Shown one piece after another: positions 49,798-57,499 of a DNA stretch of 64,000 nucleotides. A program made the translations under genes and the position numbers. Every line of letters starts with the position of its first letter. Position 1 is the first letter of the stretch. The notes beneath the pieces were generated by a model, which ran no database searches, had not been told where the DNA came from, and saw only the letters and a list, made by a program, of their open reading frames with translations. This stretch comes from Armatimonadota bacterium (lineage in GTDB: Bacteria; Sysuimicrobiota; Sysuimicrobiia; Sysuimicrobiales; Sysuimicrobiaceae), in contig JAVKGW010000003.1 of the NCBI GenBank assembly GCA_031460175.1, positions 124,001 to 188,000 on the forward strand. The letters are read 5' to 3'.

Positions 49798-49854
49798 GCG
49801 GGAAGTCCGCCTAGCCTCCGCATGCCCTCCTTACCTGAGATTCCGGACGGGAGG
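49788..49854 (+). promoter_or_regulatory. Leader RNA hairpins, copy B
   Basis: Hairpin 1: GCGGGGG-TAG (49788-49797) pairs with CTA-G-CCTCCGC (49811-49821), again with one bulged G (49814) and one G-T wobble. Inside, GCGG (49798-49801) pairs with CCGC (49807-49810) around a five-base loop. Compared with copy A, the apical pairs changed from CCC/GGG to GCGG/CCGC, that is, compensating changes. Hairpin 2: CCTCCT (49826-49831) can pair with GGGAGG (49849-49854), which is the ribosome-binding site of the transporter gene. Alternatively the released 3' arm of hairpin 1 (CCTCC) could pair there. Confidence 0.5.
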
Positions 49855-49862
49855 TGTTGAGG

Positions 49863-50924
49863 ATGCGCGTCCCGCGTGAGCTTGCTTCTAGTTGCTGCCA
49901 GGAACTCGAAGGAGACTTCCCCGTTTCCCGCCGGGCCTTCCTCGCCTGGCTTGTGCGGGCGGGCGTCATGGGCCTTGCGGGATGGGGCCTGCCCGCCTGG
50001 GGCCAGGGAACGCGCCGCATCCGGCTCGGGTTCTGCGGGCAGCTGCTGTGCGTGGTGCCCTATGAGGTAGCCCGCTTTCAGAAGTACTTCGCGGAGCAGG
50101 GGCTGGAGGTGGAGCTCGTGTACTTCCGGGGCGGGACCGCGGCCATGCAGGCTCTGGTGGGTGGGGCCGTGGACTACGCGGCCACCTCCTTCGACGTGGC
50201 GCTTGCGGCCTTCGCCAGAGGTGCCCGGATCGTGCGCTTTTTCTCCACGGGCCGCCTGCCGCTCTTTGCCCTCGCCACCGCTCCTCGGACAGCCTCCGCC
50301 ATCCGTGCGCTGGGGGATCTTGAGGGCCGTACCGTCGGGGTTTCCGGGCTCGGGAACGCGGACCATGCCCTCGCCCTCTACCTCCTGCGTCGGGCAGGGG
50401 TTCGGCCCGATCGGGTGCAGTTCGCGGTCCTGGGCCCCAACCTCTTCGACGCCCTCCGGGTGGGGCATGTGGACGCGGGCATGGTTCAGGAGCCTGCCCT
50501 GACCTTGATCGAGCGGGCAGGGGGGCGCGTGCTTGTAAACCTCATGGATCTCCAACAGGCGGAGCGCTTCCTCGGGGGGCCGTATGAGTTCATGGGGGTG
50601 GCGGTGCGCCGGGACGAGTGGTCCGCCCGGCTGGACGAGATGCGGGCCCTTGCCCGAGCGCTCACCCGTGCCCTCCGCTACGTCCACTACGGGACCCCGA
50701 AGCTCGTGGTGCAGGCGCTTCCCCGGGAGCTGATCGCGGGCGGGGAACAGGGCCTCTTCGAGCGGGTACTGGCCCGGCACCGGCGGTCCCTGTACCCCCA
50801 GGAGGGCCGCATCGACCTGGAGGCGGTGCGACGGGTGGCGGAGATCCAGCGGCAGGCAGGGCTGCTGCCGGGGGCTGTCCGCGTGGAGGAGCTCGTGTCC
50901 AACGAGGTCGTCGGCAGCCTATGA
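49863..50924 (+). CDS. SsuA/NMT1-like ABC substrate-binding protein with Tat-type signal
   Basis: A 353-residue exported protein. Ser-Arg-Arg-Ala-Phe-Leu-Ala-Trp-Leu near residue 24 followed by a hydrophobic stretch ending Ala-Trp-Gly-Gln is a twin-arginine signal. The mature protein has Ile-Arg-Leu-Gly-Phe-Cys-Gly, Tyr-Phe-Ala-Glu-Gln-Gly-Leu-Glu-Val-Glu-Leu and Ala-Met-Gln-Ala-Leu-Val-Gly-Gly-Ala-Val-Asp-Tyr, as in sulfonate/nitrate/thiamine-precursor binding proteins. Phe-Cys-Gly-Gln-Leu-Leu-Cys-Val contains two cysteines, unusual in the ligand cleft region. ATG 49863 has GGGAGG at eight bases. The Cys-codon leader upstream favours a sulfur compound (sulfonate) as ligand. Confidence 0.85.
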   Translation: MRVPRELASSCCQELEGDFPVSRRAFLAWLVRAGVMGLAGWGLPAWGQGTRRIRLGFCGQLLCVVPYEVARFQKYFAEQGLEVELVYFRGGTAAMQALVGGAVDYAATSFDVALAAFARGARIVRFFSTGRLPLFALATAPRTASAIRALGDLEGRTVGVSGLGNADHALALYLLRRAGVRPDRVQFAVLGPNLFDALRVGHVDAGMVQEPALTLIERAGGRVLVNLMDLQQAERFLGGPYEFMGVAVRRDEWSARLDEMRALARALTRALRYVHYGTPKLVVQALPRELIAGGEQGLFERVLARHRRSLYPQEGRIDLEAVRRVAEIQRQAGLLPGAVRVEELVSNEVVGSL

Positions 50925-51700
50925 ACGCCGTGGAGGTTTTCGGGCTTACCGTGGACTACGGGCCGCACCGGGTGCTCTCCGACCTCCACCTGGAAGTGCC
51001 GGAGAGCCAGTTCGTCGGTCTGGTGGGGCCGAGCGGGTGCGGGAAGAGCACGCTCCTGCGGTGTATCGCGGGGCTGTTGCGGCCTACGCATGGTGATGTT
51101 CGCGTCCTGGGCCAGCCCGTAAACGGCCCCAGTCCCGTGGTGGGGATCTTGTTTCAGGAGGACGCGCTCCTGCCCTGGCGCACCGCTCAGGAGAACGTGG
51201 CCCTGGGGTTGCGGTTCCGGGGCGCGGGCCGGGCCGAAGCCCAGGAGGAAGCCCTCCGCTGGCTCGAGCGGGTGGGACTCGGCGCGTTTGCCCGACACTA
51301 CCCGGCGGAGCTGTCGGGCGGGATGAAAAAGCGGGTGGCCCTGGCTCAGGTCCTGGCGAGCCGGCCACGGGTGCTGCTCATGGACGAGCCCTTTGCGAAC
51401 CTGGACGCCATCGTGCGGCACCTGGTGGAGCGGGACTTTCTGGTCCTGGCGGAGCAGGAGCGTCTCACGGTCCTGCTGGTCACGCACGACTTAGAAGAAG
51501 CGCTGCTCCTCTCAGACCGGGTGGCGGTGATGTCCGCGGGCCCCCGCGCCCGGGTGGTGAGCACCTATGAGGTGCCGTTCCCCCGGCCGCGGGACCTCAT
51601 GGGGCTGCGGGCCGATCCCCGGTTCGGAGAGATCCTCGCCCGGATCTGGGAGGATCTCCGGCGGGAGGTGGCCCGGATGGGGTGGGAGGGGGCGGCGTGA
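50921..51700 (+). CDS. SsuB/TauB-like ABC ATPase
   Basis: A 259-residue ATPase of the nitrate/sulfonate/taurine group. It has Walker A Gly-Pro-Ser-Gly-Cys-Gly-Lys-Ser-Thr, Q-loop in Leu-Phe-Gln-Glu-Asp, signature Leu-Ser-Gly-Gly-Met-Lys-Lys-Arg, Walker B Val-Leu-Leu-Met-Asp-Glu-Pro-Phe and the switch His in Val-Thr-His-Asp. Lys-Lys replaces the more usual Gln-Gln/Arg-Gln after the signature. It overlaps the binding-protein stop (ATGA) and is coupled to the permease. Confidence 0.92.
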   Translation: MNAVEVFGLTVDYGPHRVLSDLHLEVPESQFVGLVGPSGCGKSTLLRCIAGLLRPTHGDVRVLGQPVNGPSPVVGILFQEDALLPWRTAQENVALGLRFRGAGRAEAQEEALRWLERVGLGAFARHYPAELSGGMKKRVALAQVLASRPRVLLMDEPFANLDAIVRHLVERDFLVLAEQERLTVLLVTHDLEEALLLSDRVAVMSAGPRARVVSTYEVPFPRPRDLMGLRADPRFGEILARIWEDLRREVARMGWEGAA

Positions 51701-52530
51701 GGCGCACCGCGGTCCTTGTGGTGGGGCTTGTGGCCTGGGAGGTTGCGGCCCGGTTGCGGTGGCTGGATCCCCTGCTTTTCCCACCCCCCACGGAGGTGGC
51801 GGGCGTTCTCTACGGGCTGGGCACAAGCCCGGGATTCTGGGGACACGTGCGCACCACGCTTCTGGAGGCCCTGGGCGGGCTGGGCCTGGGGGTAGGTGTG
51901 GGCGGGATCTTGGGGCTTGCTGCGGCTACCTTCGAACCCGCGGCGGAGATCCTGGAGCCGGTGATGGCCCTGCTGAACGCCATCCCCCGGGTCATCCTCG
52001 CGCCGCTGTTTGTCATCTGGCTGGGGATCGGCTTGGCCTCCAAGGTGGCGTTGAGCTTCGTGCTGGTGTGCGTGGTGGTGTTCTTCGCGATCTACACCGG
52101 CATCCGGGAGGTGGACCCGCGCCTGGTGGATCGGGTGCGGACTTTGGGCGGGCGCTCCGTGGACGTGGTCCGGGAGGTGTACCTCCCCTCCCTGGCCGCG
52201 TGGCTTGTAAGCGGGCTCAAGGTGGCGGTGGGGTTCGCCTTCACGGGGGCGGTGGTGGGAGAATTCGTGGCGGCAAGCCGCGGACTCGGGTACCTCCTCT
52301 CCTTTGCGCAGAGCACCTACAACGCCCGCCTCACCCTCGCCCTGGTGCTCCTCGTGGTGGGCGTGATCCTGGCCCTCTTCGGCCTGTTTACGGGACTGGA
52401 GCGGTACTGGCTCCGGTGGAAGCCGGAGTTCCGGCGCGCCCCCTCCCGGCTCGAACCGAGCGCGATCCCCCCGGCGCCCTCGTCCCCTCCCTCGGTGCGC
52501 GGCGCGTTTCGGGGAACCGGCCGGGGGTAG
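51697..52530 (+). CDS. SsuC/TauC-like ABC permease
   Basis: A 277-residue inner-membrane permease with about six helices and the BPD-transport EAA loop (Val-Arg-Thr-Leu-Gly-Gly-Arg-Ser-x-Asp-Val-Val-Arg-Glu-Val-Tyr-Leu-Pro). The tail of ~35 residues is Pro/Ser-rich. GTG 51697 overlaps the ATPase stop. Only one permease is present here, unlike the 39.9-41.5 kb operon, so this would be a homodimeric channel. Confidence 0.9.
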   Translation: MRRTAVLVVGLVAWEVAARLRWLDPLLFPPPTEVAGVLYGLGTSPGFWGHVRTTLLEALGGLGLGVGVGGILGLAAATFEPAAEILEPVMALLNAIPRVILAPLFVIWLGIGLASKVALSFVLVCVVVFFAIYTGIREVDPRLVDRVRTLGGRSVDVVREVYLPSLAAWLVSGLKVAVGFAFTGAVVGEFVAASRGLGYLLSFAQSTYNARLTLALVLLVVGVILALFGLFTGLERYWLRWKPEFRRAPSRLEPSAIPPAPSSPPSVRGAFRGTGRG

Positions 52531-52537
52531 GGCGGCA

Positions 52538-52553
52538 TTATGTATGATAAAAT
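52538..52553 (+). promoter_or_regulatory. AT-rich promoter and LysR-type box of the regulator gene
   Basis: In this GC-rich genome the segment TTATGTATGATAAAAT stands out. TATGAT (52543-52548) is a good -10. TTAT (52538-52541) and ATAA (52547-52550) form an inverted repeat fitting the LysR T-N11-A rule (T52538, A52550). It is about 20 bases before ATG 52571, suggesting autoregulation. Confidence 0.4.
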
Positions 52554-52570
52554 CTAGTGATCGAGGGGCC

Positions 52571-53527
52571 ATGGAGCTCCACCAGCTGGAAGCGTTCGTG
52601 GCGGTGGCCACCTTCCGGAGCTTTCACCGGGCCGCGGAGGCCCTGTACCTCTCGCAGCCCGCGGTGAGTGCCCGGATCCAGGCCTTGGAGCGTGCCCTGG
52701 GCAAGCGCCTCTTCGAGCGGGACGGCCGGACGGTCCGTCTCACGGAGGCGGGGGAGGCCCTCCTGCCCTACGCGGAGCGCGCCATCCAGGCGGTGGCGGA
52801 AGGACAGCACGCGGTCCAGCAGAGTTCTGCCCGCGCCGCAGGACCCCTCACCTTGGCCGCGGTGCCCACCATCTGCACCTACCTTCTGCCCGAGGTGGTG
52901 AAACGCTTCCGGCAGGAGTGCACGGACTGCAAGGTCCTGATCCGCACGGGTCACTCCCGGGAGGTCCTCCAGATGGTGCTCAACGAGGAGGCCGAGCTGG
53001 GGCTGGCCCGCTCCCTCTCCCACCCTCAGGTGGAGACCATTCACCTTGCCCAGGATCCCTTCGTCCTCGTGGTTTACCCCCGGCATCGGTTCGCGCGGGC
53101 AGGTCGGGTTCGGTTGGACGAGGTGGCCAGTGAACCCCTCATCTTCTACGACCGCGGGAGCAGTGACTGGACCCTCCTCACCGCGGCCTTCCGCCAGCGG
53201 GCTCTGTTGCCCAACGTGGTGCTGGAGCTGGATACCATCGAGGCGGCGAAGAAGATGGTCGAGCGGGAGGTGGGGATCTCCCTCCTCCCGAAGATGGCCA
53301 TCCGTCGGGAGATCGCGGAGGGAACCCTGATCCCGGTGCGACTCGCGGGAGCAGACCTCCCCAAGCGGCACGTGGACCTCATCTACCTCCGGGGCCGCGG
53401 GCTGGGAGAGCGGGCCCAGCAGTTTGTCCGCTTGGTCCGGCGCGCGCTCTCGGCCGCGGAGGAGCGTCGGATTAATAAACAACGTGCATGGCCTGCCCCG
53501 TTGACGGAGGCGGGGGCAGGAGGGTAA
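52571..53527 (+). CDS. LysR-family transcriptional regulator
   Basis: A 318-residue regulator with the N-terminal winged helix (Leu-His-Gln-Leu-Glu-Ala-Phe-Val-Ala-Val-Ala...Leu-Ser-Gln-Pro-Ala-Val-Ser-Ala-Arg-Ile) and a type-2 periplasmic-binding-like effector domain (~90-295). Ala-Ala-Val-Pro-Thr-Ile-Cys-Thr-Tyr-Leu-Leu-Pro marks the start of the effector domain. It stands right behind the ABC transporter in the same direction and probably controls it or the following genes; CysB/CysL-like sulfur control would fit but is not shown by sequence. GAGGGG precedes ATG 52571. Confidence 0.88.
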   Translation: MELHQLEAFVAVATFRSFHRAAEALYLSQPAVSARIQALERALGKRLFERDGRTVRLTEAGEALLPYAERAIQAVAEGQHAVQQSSARAAGPLTLAAVPTICTYLLPEVVKRFRQECTDCKVLIRTGHSREVLQMVLNEEAELGLARSLSHPQVETIHLAQDPFVLVVYPRHRFARAGRVRLDEVASEPLIFYDRGSSDWTLLTAAFRQRALLPNVVLELDTIEAAKKMVEREVGISLLPKMAIRREIAEGTLIPVRLAGADLPKRHVDLIYLRGRGLGERAQQFVRLVRRALSAAEERRINKQRAWPAPLTEAGAGG

Positions 53528-53530
53528 GGT
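53501..53530 (+). promoter_or_regulatory. Promoter of the aroF T-box transcript
   Basis: TTGACG (53501-53506) and TAAGGT (53525-53530) are 18 bases apart, inside the last codons of the LysR gene. Transcription would start at about 53537, just before the T-box. Confidence 0.4.
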
Positions 53531-53536
53531 AGCGGT

Positions 53537-53836
53537 AAACCCGAGGATCGGGACGTGTAGGCCGATCCGGAGCCCTGCAGAGAGCCGCGTGCGGGTGGGA
53601 GTGCGGTAGGGTTCCGGCCGGTTGAGTTCACCCGGGAGGGGCGGCCTGAACGATTTCGCGTTCTTCCGCGGGATCCAGTAGGCGCCGACGGGAGTCCTGC
53701 CCCGTGAACGCCGCAGGCGGGACCGGGCCCCATGCCCCGTCCCGAGAGGGCCGTCGGAGGGCGCTCCGGCGGAACGCGGGTGGTACCGCGGGAGGTCTTC
53801 ACCTCCCGTCCCGGCGGGGACGGGAGGTGATTCTGT
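53537..53836 (+). promoter_or_regulatory. T-box riboswitch (Phe specifier) before DAHP synthase
   Basis: The ~300-base non-coding region is a T-box. Stem I has AGAGAG (53579-53584) and GGTGGGAG (53594-53601). The specifier is read as TTC (53627-53629, Phe), followed by A and the closing strand CCCGG, which pairs with CGGG at about 53559-53562. The T-box sequence GGTGGTACCGCG is at 53779-53790, with TGGT to pair with an ACCA tRNA end. A terminator follows. Low charged tRNA-Phe would favour antitermination and raise synthesis of aromatic precursors. Confidence 0.85.
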
Positions 53837-53840
53837 TTCT
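53800..53840 (+). terminator. T-box terminator before aroF
   Basis: CACCTCCCGTCCC (53800-53812) and GGGACGGGAGGTG (53817-53829) form a perfect 13-bp stem with a GGCG loop. The following ATTCTGTTTCT is T-rich but has no clean T-run. The overlapping CGGGAGGT...ACCTCCCG is the competing pairing. Confidence 0.7.
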
Positions 53841-53853
53841 GGGAGGGATGGGC

Positions 53854-54894
53854 ATGATCGTGGTGATGCGCCAGGACGCACATCCGGAGCAGGTCGAGCA
53901 GGTGGCTGCCCGGATCCGGGAGGCAGGGCTGCGGGCCCACGTCTCCGTGGGAGATCTCCGGACGGTGATCGGGGTGATCGGGGACGACCGGACCAAAGAG
54001 CAGCTCCGGGGGATGTTGGAGGCCATGGAGGGCGTGGAGAAGGTGGTGAAGGTGCTCCAACCCTACAAGCTCGTGAGCCGGGAGTTCCAGCCGGAGGACA
54101 CCGTGGTGGAGGTTCGGGGGGTACGGTTCGGTGGCGGGGAGGAGCTGGTGGTGATCGCGGGGCCGTGCTCCGTGGAAAGCCGCGAGCAGATCCTGACGAC
54201 CGCCCGGGCGGTGAAGGAGGCCGGTGCCCGCATGCTCCGGGGAGGCGCCTTTAAACCCCGCACCTCTCCGTACTCCTTCCAGGGGCTGGAGGAGGAAGGC
54301 CTGCGGCTTCTGGCGGAGGCCCGGGAGGCCACGGGGCTGCCGGTGGTGACGGAGGCCATGGACCACCGGCAGCTGGAACTGGTGGCCCAGTACGCGGACA
54401 TGATACAGATCGGGGCCCGGAACATGCAGAACTACACCCTGCTTCGGGATGTGGGGCGTCTGCGCAAGCCGGTGCTCCTTAAACGGGGTCCCAGTGCCAC
54501 CCTGGAGGAAACCCTTCTTGCCGCGGAATACATCCTCAGCGAGGGCAACCGTCAGGTGGTCCTGTGCGAGCGGGGCATTCGGGGATTCGACAACCACACC
54601 CGGTTCGTGCTGGACATCGGAGCCGTGGTGGTTCTCAAGCAGCTCACGCATCTGCCCGTGATCGTGGATCCCAGTCACCCCGCGGGCAAGCGGGCCTACG
54701 TGCCCGCCCTGGCCCGGGCCGCGGTGGCCGCGGGAGCCGACGGGCTCATCGTGGAGGTGCACCCGGATCCGGAGCGGGCCCTCAGCGACGGTGCCCAGCA
54801 GCTGCGGCCCGGGGAGTTCGCCCGCCTGATGCGGGAGGTGACGGCCATCGCCCAGGCCGTGGGACGTTTCCGGTCCCCGGTTCCCGCCGTTTGA
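53854..54894 (+). CDS. aroF: 3-deoxy-7-phosphoheptulonate (DAHP) synthase, type I beta
   Basis: A 346-residue first enzyme of the shikimate pathway (PEP plus erythrose-4-phosphate). Residues 1-~70 are the ferredoxin-like regulatory domain found in Thermotoga-type enzymes. The barrel has [10 protein letters not shown], [11 protein letters not shown], the metal-binding His of Val-Asp-Pro-Ser-His, and Glu-Val-His-Pro-Asp-Pro. ATG 53854 is six bases after GGGAGGG; ATG 53848 touches it. Expression is controlled by the Phe T-box. No other shikimate genes follow. Confidence 0.93.
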   Translation: MIVVMRQDAHPEQVEQVAARIREAGLRAHVSVGDLRTVIGVIGDDRTKEQLRGMLEAMEGVEKVVKVLQPYKLVSREFQPEDTVVEVRGVRFGGGEELVVIAGPCSVESREQILTTARAVKEAGARMLRGGAFKPRTSPYSFQGLEEEGLRLLAEAREATGLPVVTEAMDHRQLELVAQYADMIQIGARNMQNYTLLRDVGRLRKPVLLKRGPSATLEETLLAAEYILSEGNRQVVLCERGIRGFDNHTRFVLDIGAVVVLKQLTHLPVIVDPSHPAGKRAYVPALARAAVAAGADGLIVEVHPDPERALSDGAQQLRPGEFARLMREVTAIAQAVGRFRSPVPAV

Positions 54895-54918
54895 TAAGGA
54901 ACCTCGATCATCCCTCGG

Positions 54919-54948
54919 TTGACACCGGCCCGTCCGGCCTGGTAGTAG
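54919..54948 (+). promoter_or_regulatory. Promoter of the ilv-leu T-box transcript
   Basis: TTGACA (54919-54924) with TAGTAG (54943-54948) at 18 bases. The -35 is perfect, the -10 poor. The start would be at about 54955, directly before the T-box. Confidence 0.4.
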
Positions 54949-54954
54949 AGAGGG

Positions 54955-55240
54955 CAAAGCCCGCGGGCCCGGTTCCAGGGCCCGCCGCATAGTTGGGCGA
55001 GGAAGGGAAGGAGTAGGGATCACGTACCGCACAGAGAGCCGGGAGAGGTGGAAGCCGGCCGGGGGCGGGTCCTGAACCTCGTCCCAGAGCTACCGAGGGG
55101 AAAGGGAGATGCCTGAGTACTCCGGTCGTGGACCCGCGTGAAGGGGGAGAGGGCCACGGGTCCCTGGAAGAGGGGGATCCGTGGAACTAAGGTGGTACCG
55201 CGGGGAGCTGGCCCGTCCTTAGGCTGGCTCCCCGCTTTTC
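54955..55240 (+). promoter_or_regulatory. T-box riboswitch (Leu specifier) before ilvB-leu operon
   Basis: The 374-base gap between aroF and ilvB holds this leader. AGTA is at 55012-55015, AGAGAG at 55033-55038, GGTGGAAG at 55047-55054. GAAC-CTC-G (specifier CTC, Leu, 55078-55080) is followed by TCCC, which pairs with GGGA at about 55005-55008. The same layout in the Phe T-box supports this reading; CCT (Pro) would be one base out of register. The T-box sequence AACTAAGGTGGTACCGCGG ends at 55203. Uncharged tRNA-Leu would switch on the whole branched-chain operon. Confidence 0.9.
55200..55239 (+). terminator. T-box terminator before ilvB
   Basis: GCGGGGAGC (55200-55208) and GCTCCCCGC (55227-55235) form a perfect 9-bp stem, followed by TTTT (55236-55239). 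The 5' arm overlaps the conserved T-box sequence, as required for the alternative antiterminator. Confidence 0.82.
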
Positions 55241-55268
55241 GTTCGGAATCCGCAGGGAGGAGAGGACG

Positions 55269-56963
55269 ATGGCGAAGACGATGGTGGACCGCACCACCCG
55301 GACGCTCAAGGGCGCGGAGGTGGTCGTGCGACTCCTGGAGGAGCTTGGGGTCCGGTGGATCTTCGGGATCCCCGGGGGGGCCTCTTTGCCCCTGTACGAC
55401 GCCCTTTACGACGCACACGGAATCCAGCACGTGCTCGTACGCCACGAACAGGTGGCGGCCCACGCGGCCACCGGGTACGCCCGGGCGAGCGGGGACGTGG
55501 GGGTATGCACCGCCACCTCAGGCCCCGGAGCGACGAATCTCGTCACGGGCCTGGCGGATGCCTTCATGGACTCCGCCCCCGTCCTGGCCATCACGGGGCA
55601 GGTGGTGCGGCCCAACATCGGCACGGACGCCTTCCAGGAGGCGGACGTCACCGCCATCACCATGCCCGTCACCAAGCACAACTACCTGGTCATGGATCCC
55701 GCGGAACTCCCCCGGGTCGTACAGGAGGCCTACTACCTGTGCCGGGCGGGGCGGCCGGGCCCCGTCCTGGTAGACATCCCCCGGGACGTCCTCCAGGCGG
55801 AGATCCCCGCAGAGCTCCTCCGGGCCCCGTTCGAACCCCGCTATCAGCCGATCCTGGACGGGGATCCCGCCCGCATCGCGGAGGCGGCGGAGGCCATCTC
55901 CCGCAGCCGCCGGCCCATCCTGTACGTGGGAGGAGGAGCCCAGGGAGCCTCCGAACCGCTCGCGCGCCTGGCCCGCCGCTGCCGCATCCCCGTCACCGTG
56001 ACCCTTATGGGGAAGGGCGCCTTTGACGAGACGGATCCTCTGTGCCTGGGCATGCTGGGGATGCACGGCACCGCGTACGCGAACTACGCCATCAACGAGG
56101 CGGATCTGGTGATCGCCGTGGGCGCCCGGTTCGACGACCGGGTGACGGGTCGGTTGAAGGACTTCTGCCCGCACGCCCGGTTCATCCACATCGACATCGA
56201 TCCCTCCGAGATCGGCAAGAACAAGCCCGCCCACATCCCCATCGTGGGGGACGCCCGACGGGTCCTGGAGGCTCTGGAGCCGCTCGTGCAGCCGCCCGAT
56301 GTGGACGCGTGGTGGCGGCAGATCGAGGAGTGGCGCACGCGCTATCCCCTTCGGTGGCGACCCGGACGGATGCTGAAACCCCAGCAGGTGATCGAGGCCA
56401 TCTACCAGGCCACCCGGGGAGAGGCCCTGGTGGTGACGGATGTGGGGCAGCACCAGATGTGGGCCGCCCAGTACTACAAGTGCCGGCGGCCCCGGCAGTT
56501 CATCACCTCCGGAGGGCTGGGGGCCATGGGGTTCGGGTTCCCCGCGGCCATGGGGGCCCAGTTCGCCCGGCCGGATGACCTGGTGGTCGCCATCGTGGGC
56601 GATGGGGGATTCCAGATGACCCTCCAGGACCTCATCACCGCGGTGGAGTGGCGTCTGCCCCTCAAGATCTACGTGATCAACAACGGGGCGCACGGTATGG
56701 TGCGACAGTGGCAGCAGCTCTTCTACAACGAGCGCTACTCCCACGTGTTCCTTCGGAACCCGGACTTCGCCCGGGTGGCGGAGGCCTTCGGGGCCGTGGG
56801 GATCCGGGTGGAGACGGAGGAGGAGATGCATGCGGCGATCCAGCGGTCCCTGGAGGTCCGGGACCGCCCCGTGGTGGTGGACTTCATCGTGGACCCGGAG
56901 GAGAACTGTTACCCCATGATCCCCTCCGGACAGTCCGTTAAGGAGATGATCCTCGGTGAGTGA
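55269..56963 (+). CDS. ilvB: Acetolactate synthase large subunit
   Basis: A 564-residue TPP- and FAD-dependent enzyme of valine, leucine and isoleucine synthesis. It has the catalytic Glu in Val-Arg-His-Glu-Gln-Val-Ala-Ala-His, Thr-Ser-Gly-Pro-Gly-Ala-Thr-Asn, and the TPP motif Gly-Asp-Gly-Gly-Phe-Gln-Met...Ile-Asn-Asn. ATG 55269 with GGAGGAGAGG behind the T-box; ATG 55281 is possible. It overlaps ilvN by eight bases. Confidence 0.96.
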   Translation: MAKTMVDRTTRTLKGAEVVVRLLEELGVRWIFGIPGGASLPLYDALYDAHGIQHVLVRHEQVAAHAATGYARASGDVGVCTATSGPGATNLVTGLADAFMDSAPVLAITGQVVRPNIGTDAFQEADVTAITMPVTKHNYLVMDPAELPRVVQEAYYLCRAGRPGPVLVDIPRDVLQAEIPAELLRAPFEPRYQPILDGDPARIAEAAEAISRSRRPILYVGGGAQGASEPLARLARRCRIPVTVTLMGKGAFDETDPLCLGMLGMHGTAYANYAINEADLVIAVGARFDDRVTGRLKDFCPHARFIHIDIDPSEIGKNKPAHIPIVGDARRVLEALEPLVQPPDVDAWWRQIEEWRTRYPLRWRPGRMLKPQQVIEAIYQATRGEALVVTDVGQHQMWAAQYYKCRRPRQFITSGGLGAMGFGFPAAMGAQFARPDDLVVAIVGDGGFQMTLQDLITAVEWRLPLKIYVINNGAHGMVRQWQQLFYNERYSHVFLRNPDFARVAEAFGAVGIRVETEEEMHAAIQRSLEVRDRPVVVDFIVDPEENCYPMIPSGQSVKEMILGE

Positions 56964-57480
56964 GGCGCTGGCGGCTGCGGCCCAACCTGCGTCGGAGCGG
57001 CGCATGCTGTCCCTGGTGGTGGACAATGCGCCGGGCGTGCTCATGCGGATCTCCGCCCTGTTCCGCCGGCGGGGCATCAACATCCACAGCCTCGCGGTCT
57101 CCGTGACGGAGGATCCGAAGATCTCCCGCATCACCATGGTGGTGGACTGTCCCGCGGCCCGCATGGACGTGGTGCTCCGGCAGCTGCGCAAGCTCATCGA
57201 GGTGCACTGGGTGCGGGACATCACGGATGCCAAGCGGACGGAGCGGGAGCTGGCCCTGGTGAAGGTGAACGCTTCCCCGGAGGTCCGGCACGAGGTCCTG
57301 GAGGCCGCCCGGGTCTTCCGGGCCCGCCCCGTGGACCTCACGGAGCGGACCGTCACCCTCGAGGTGACGGGAGGCAGCGAGAAGATCGATGCCCTGATCG
57401 ACGTCCTCCGCCAGTACGGGATCCGCGAGGTGGTGCGCACGGGGGCCATCGCCCTGCTGCGGGGGACGGCTGTTACCTGA
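56956..57480 (+). CDS. ilvN: Acetolactate synthase small (regulatory) subunit
   Basis: A 174-residue regulatory subunit binding valine. The N-terminal ACT domain (~residues 15-90) has [13 protein letters not shown] and Arg-Arg-Gly-Ile-Asn-Ile-His-Ser-Leu. The C-terminal domain stimulates the large subunit. A 15-residue Ala-rich N-terminal extension precedes the usual start. GTG 56956 lies before the ilvB stop, so translation is coupled. Confidence 0.94.
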   Translation: MSEALAAAAQPASERRMLSLVVDNAPGVLMRISALFRRRGINIHSLAVSVTEDPKISRITMVVDCPAARMDVVLRQLRKLIEVHWVRDITDAKRTERELALVKVNASPEVRHEVLEAARVFRARPVDLTERTVTLEVTGGSEKIDALIDVLRQYGIREVVRTGAIALLRGTAVT

Positions 57481-57499
57481 TCCCCGGAGAGGAGGAGCC

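Noticed and set aside
55071-55083. Pro (CCT) or Leu (CTG) as specifier in the ilvB T-box
   Set aside because: By alignment with the Phe T-box (specifier, purine, then CCC closing strand), CTC-G-TCCC is in register. CCT and CTG would shift the closing helix.
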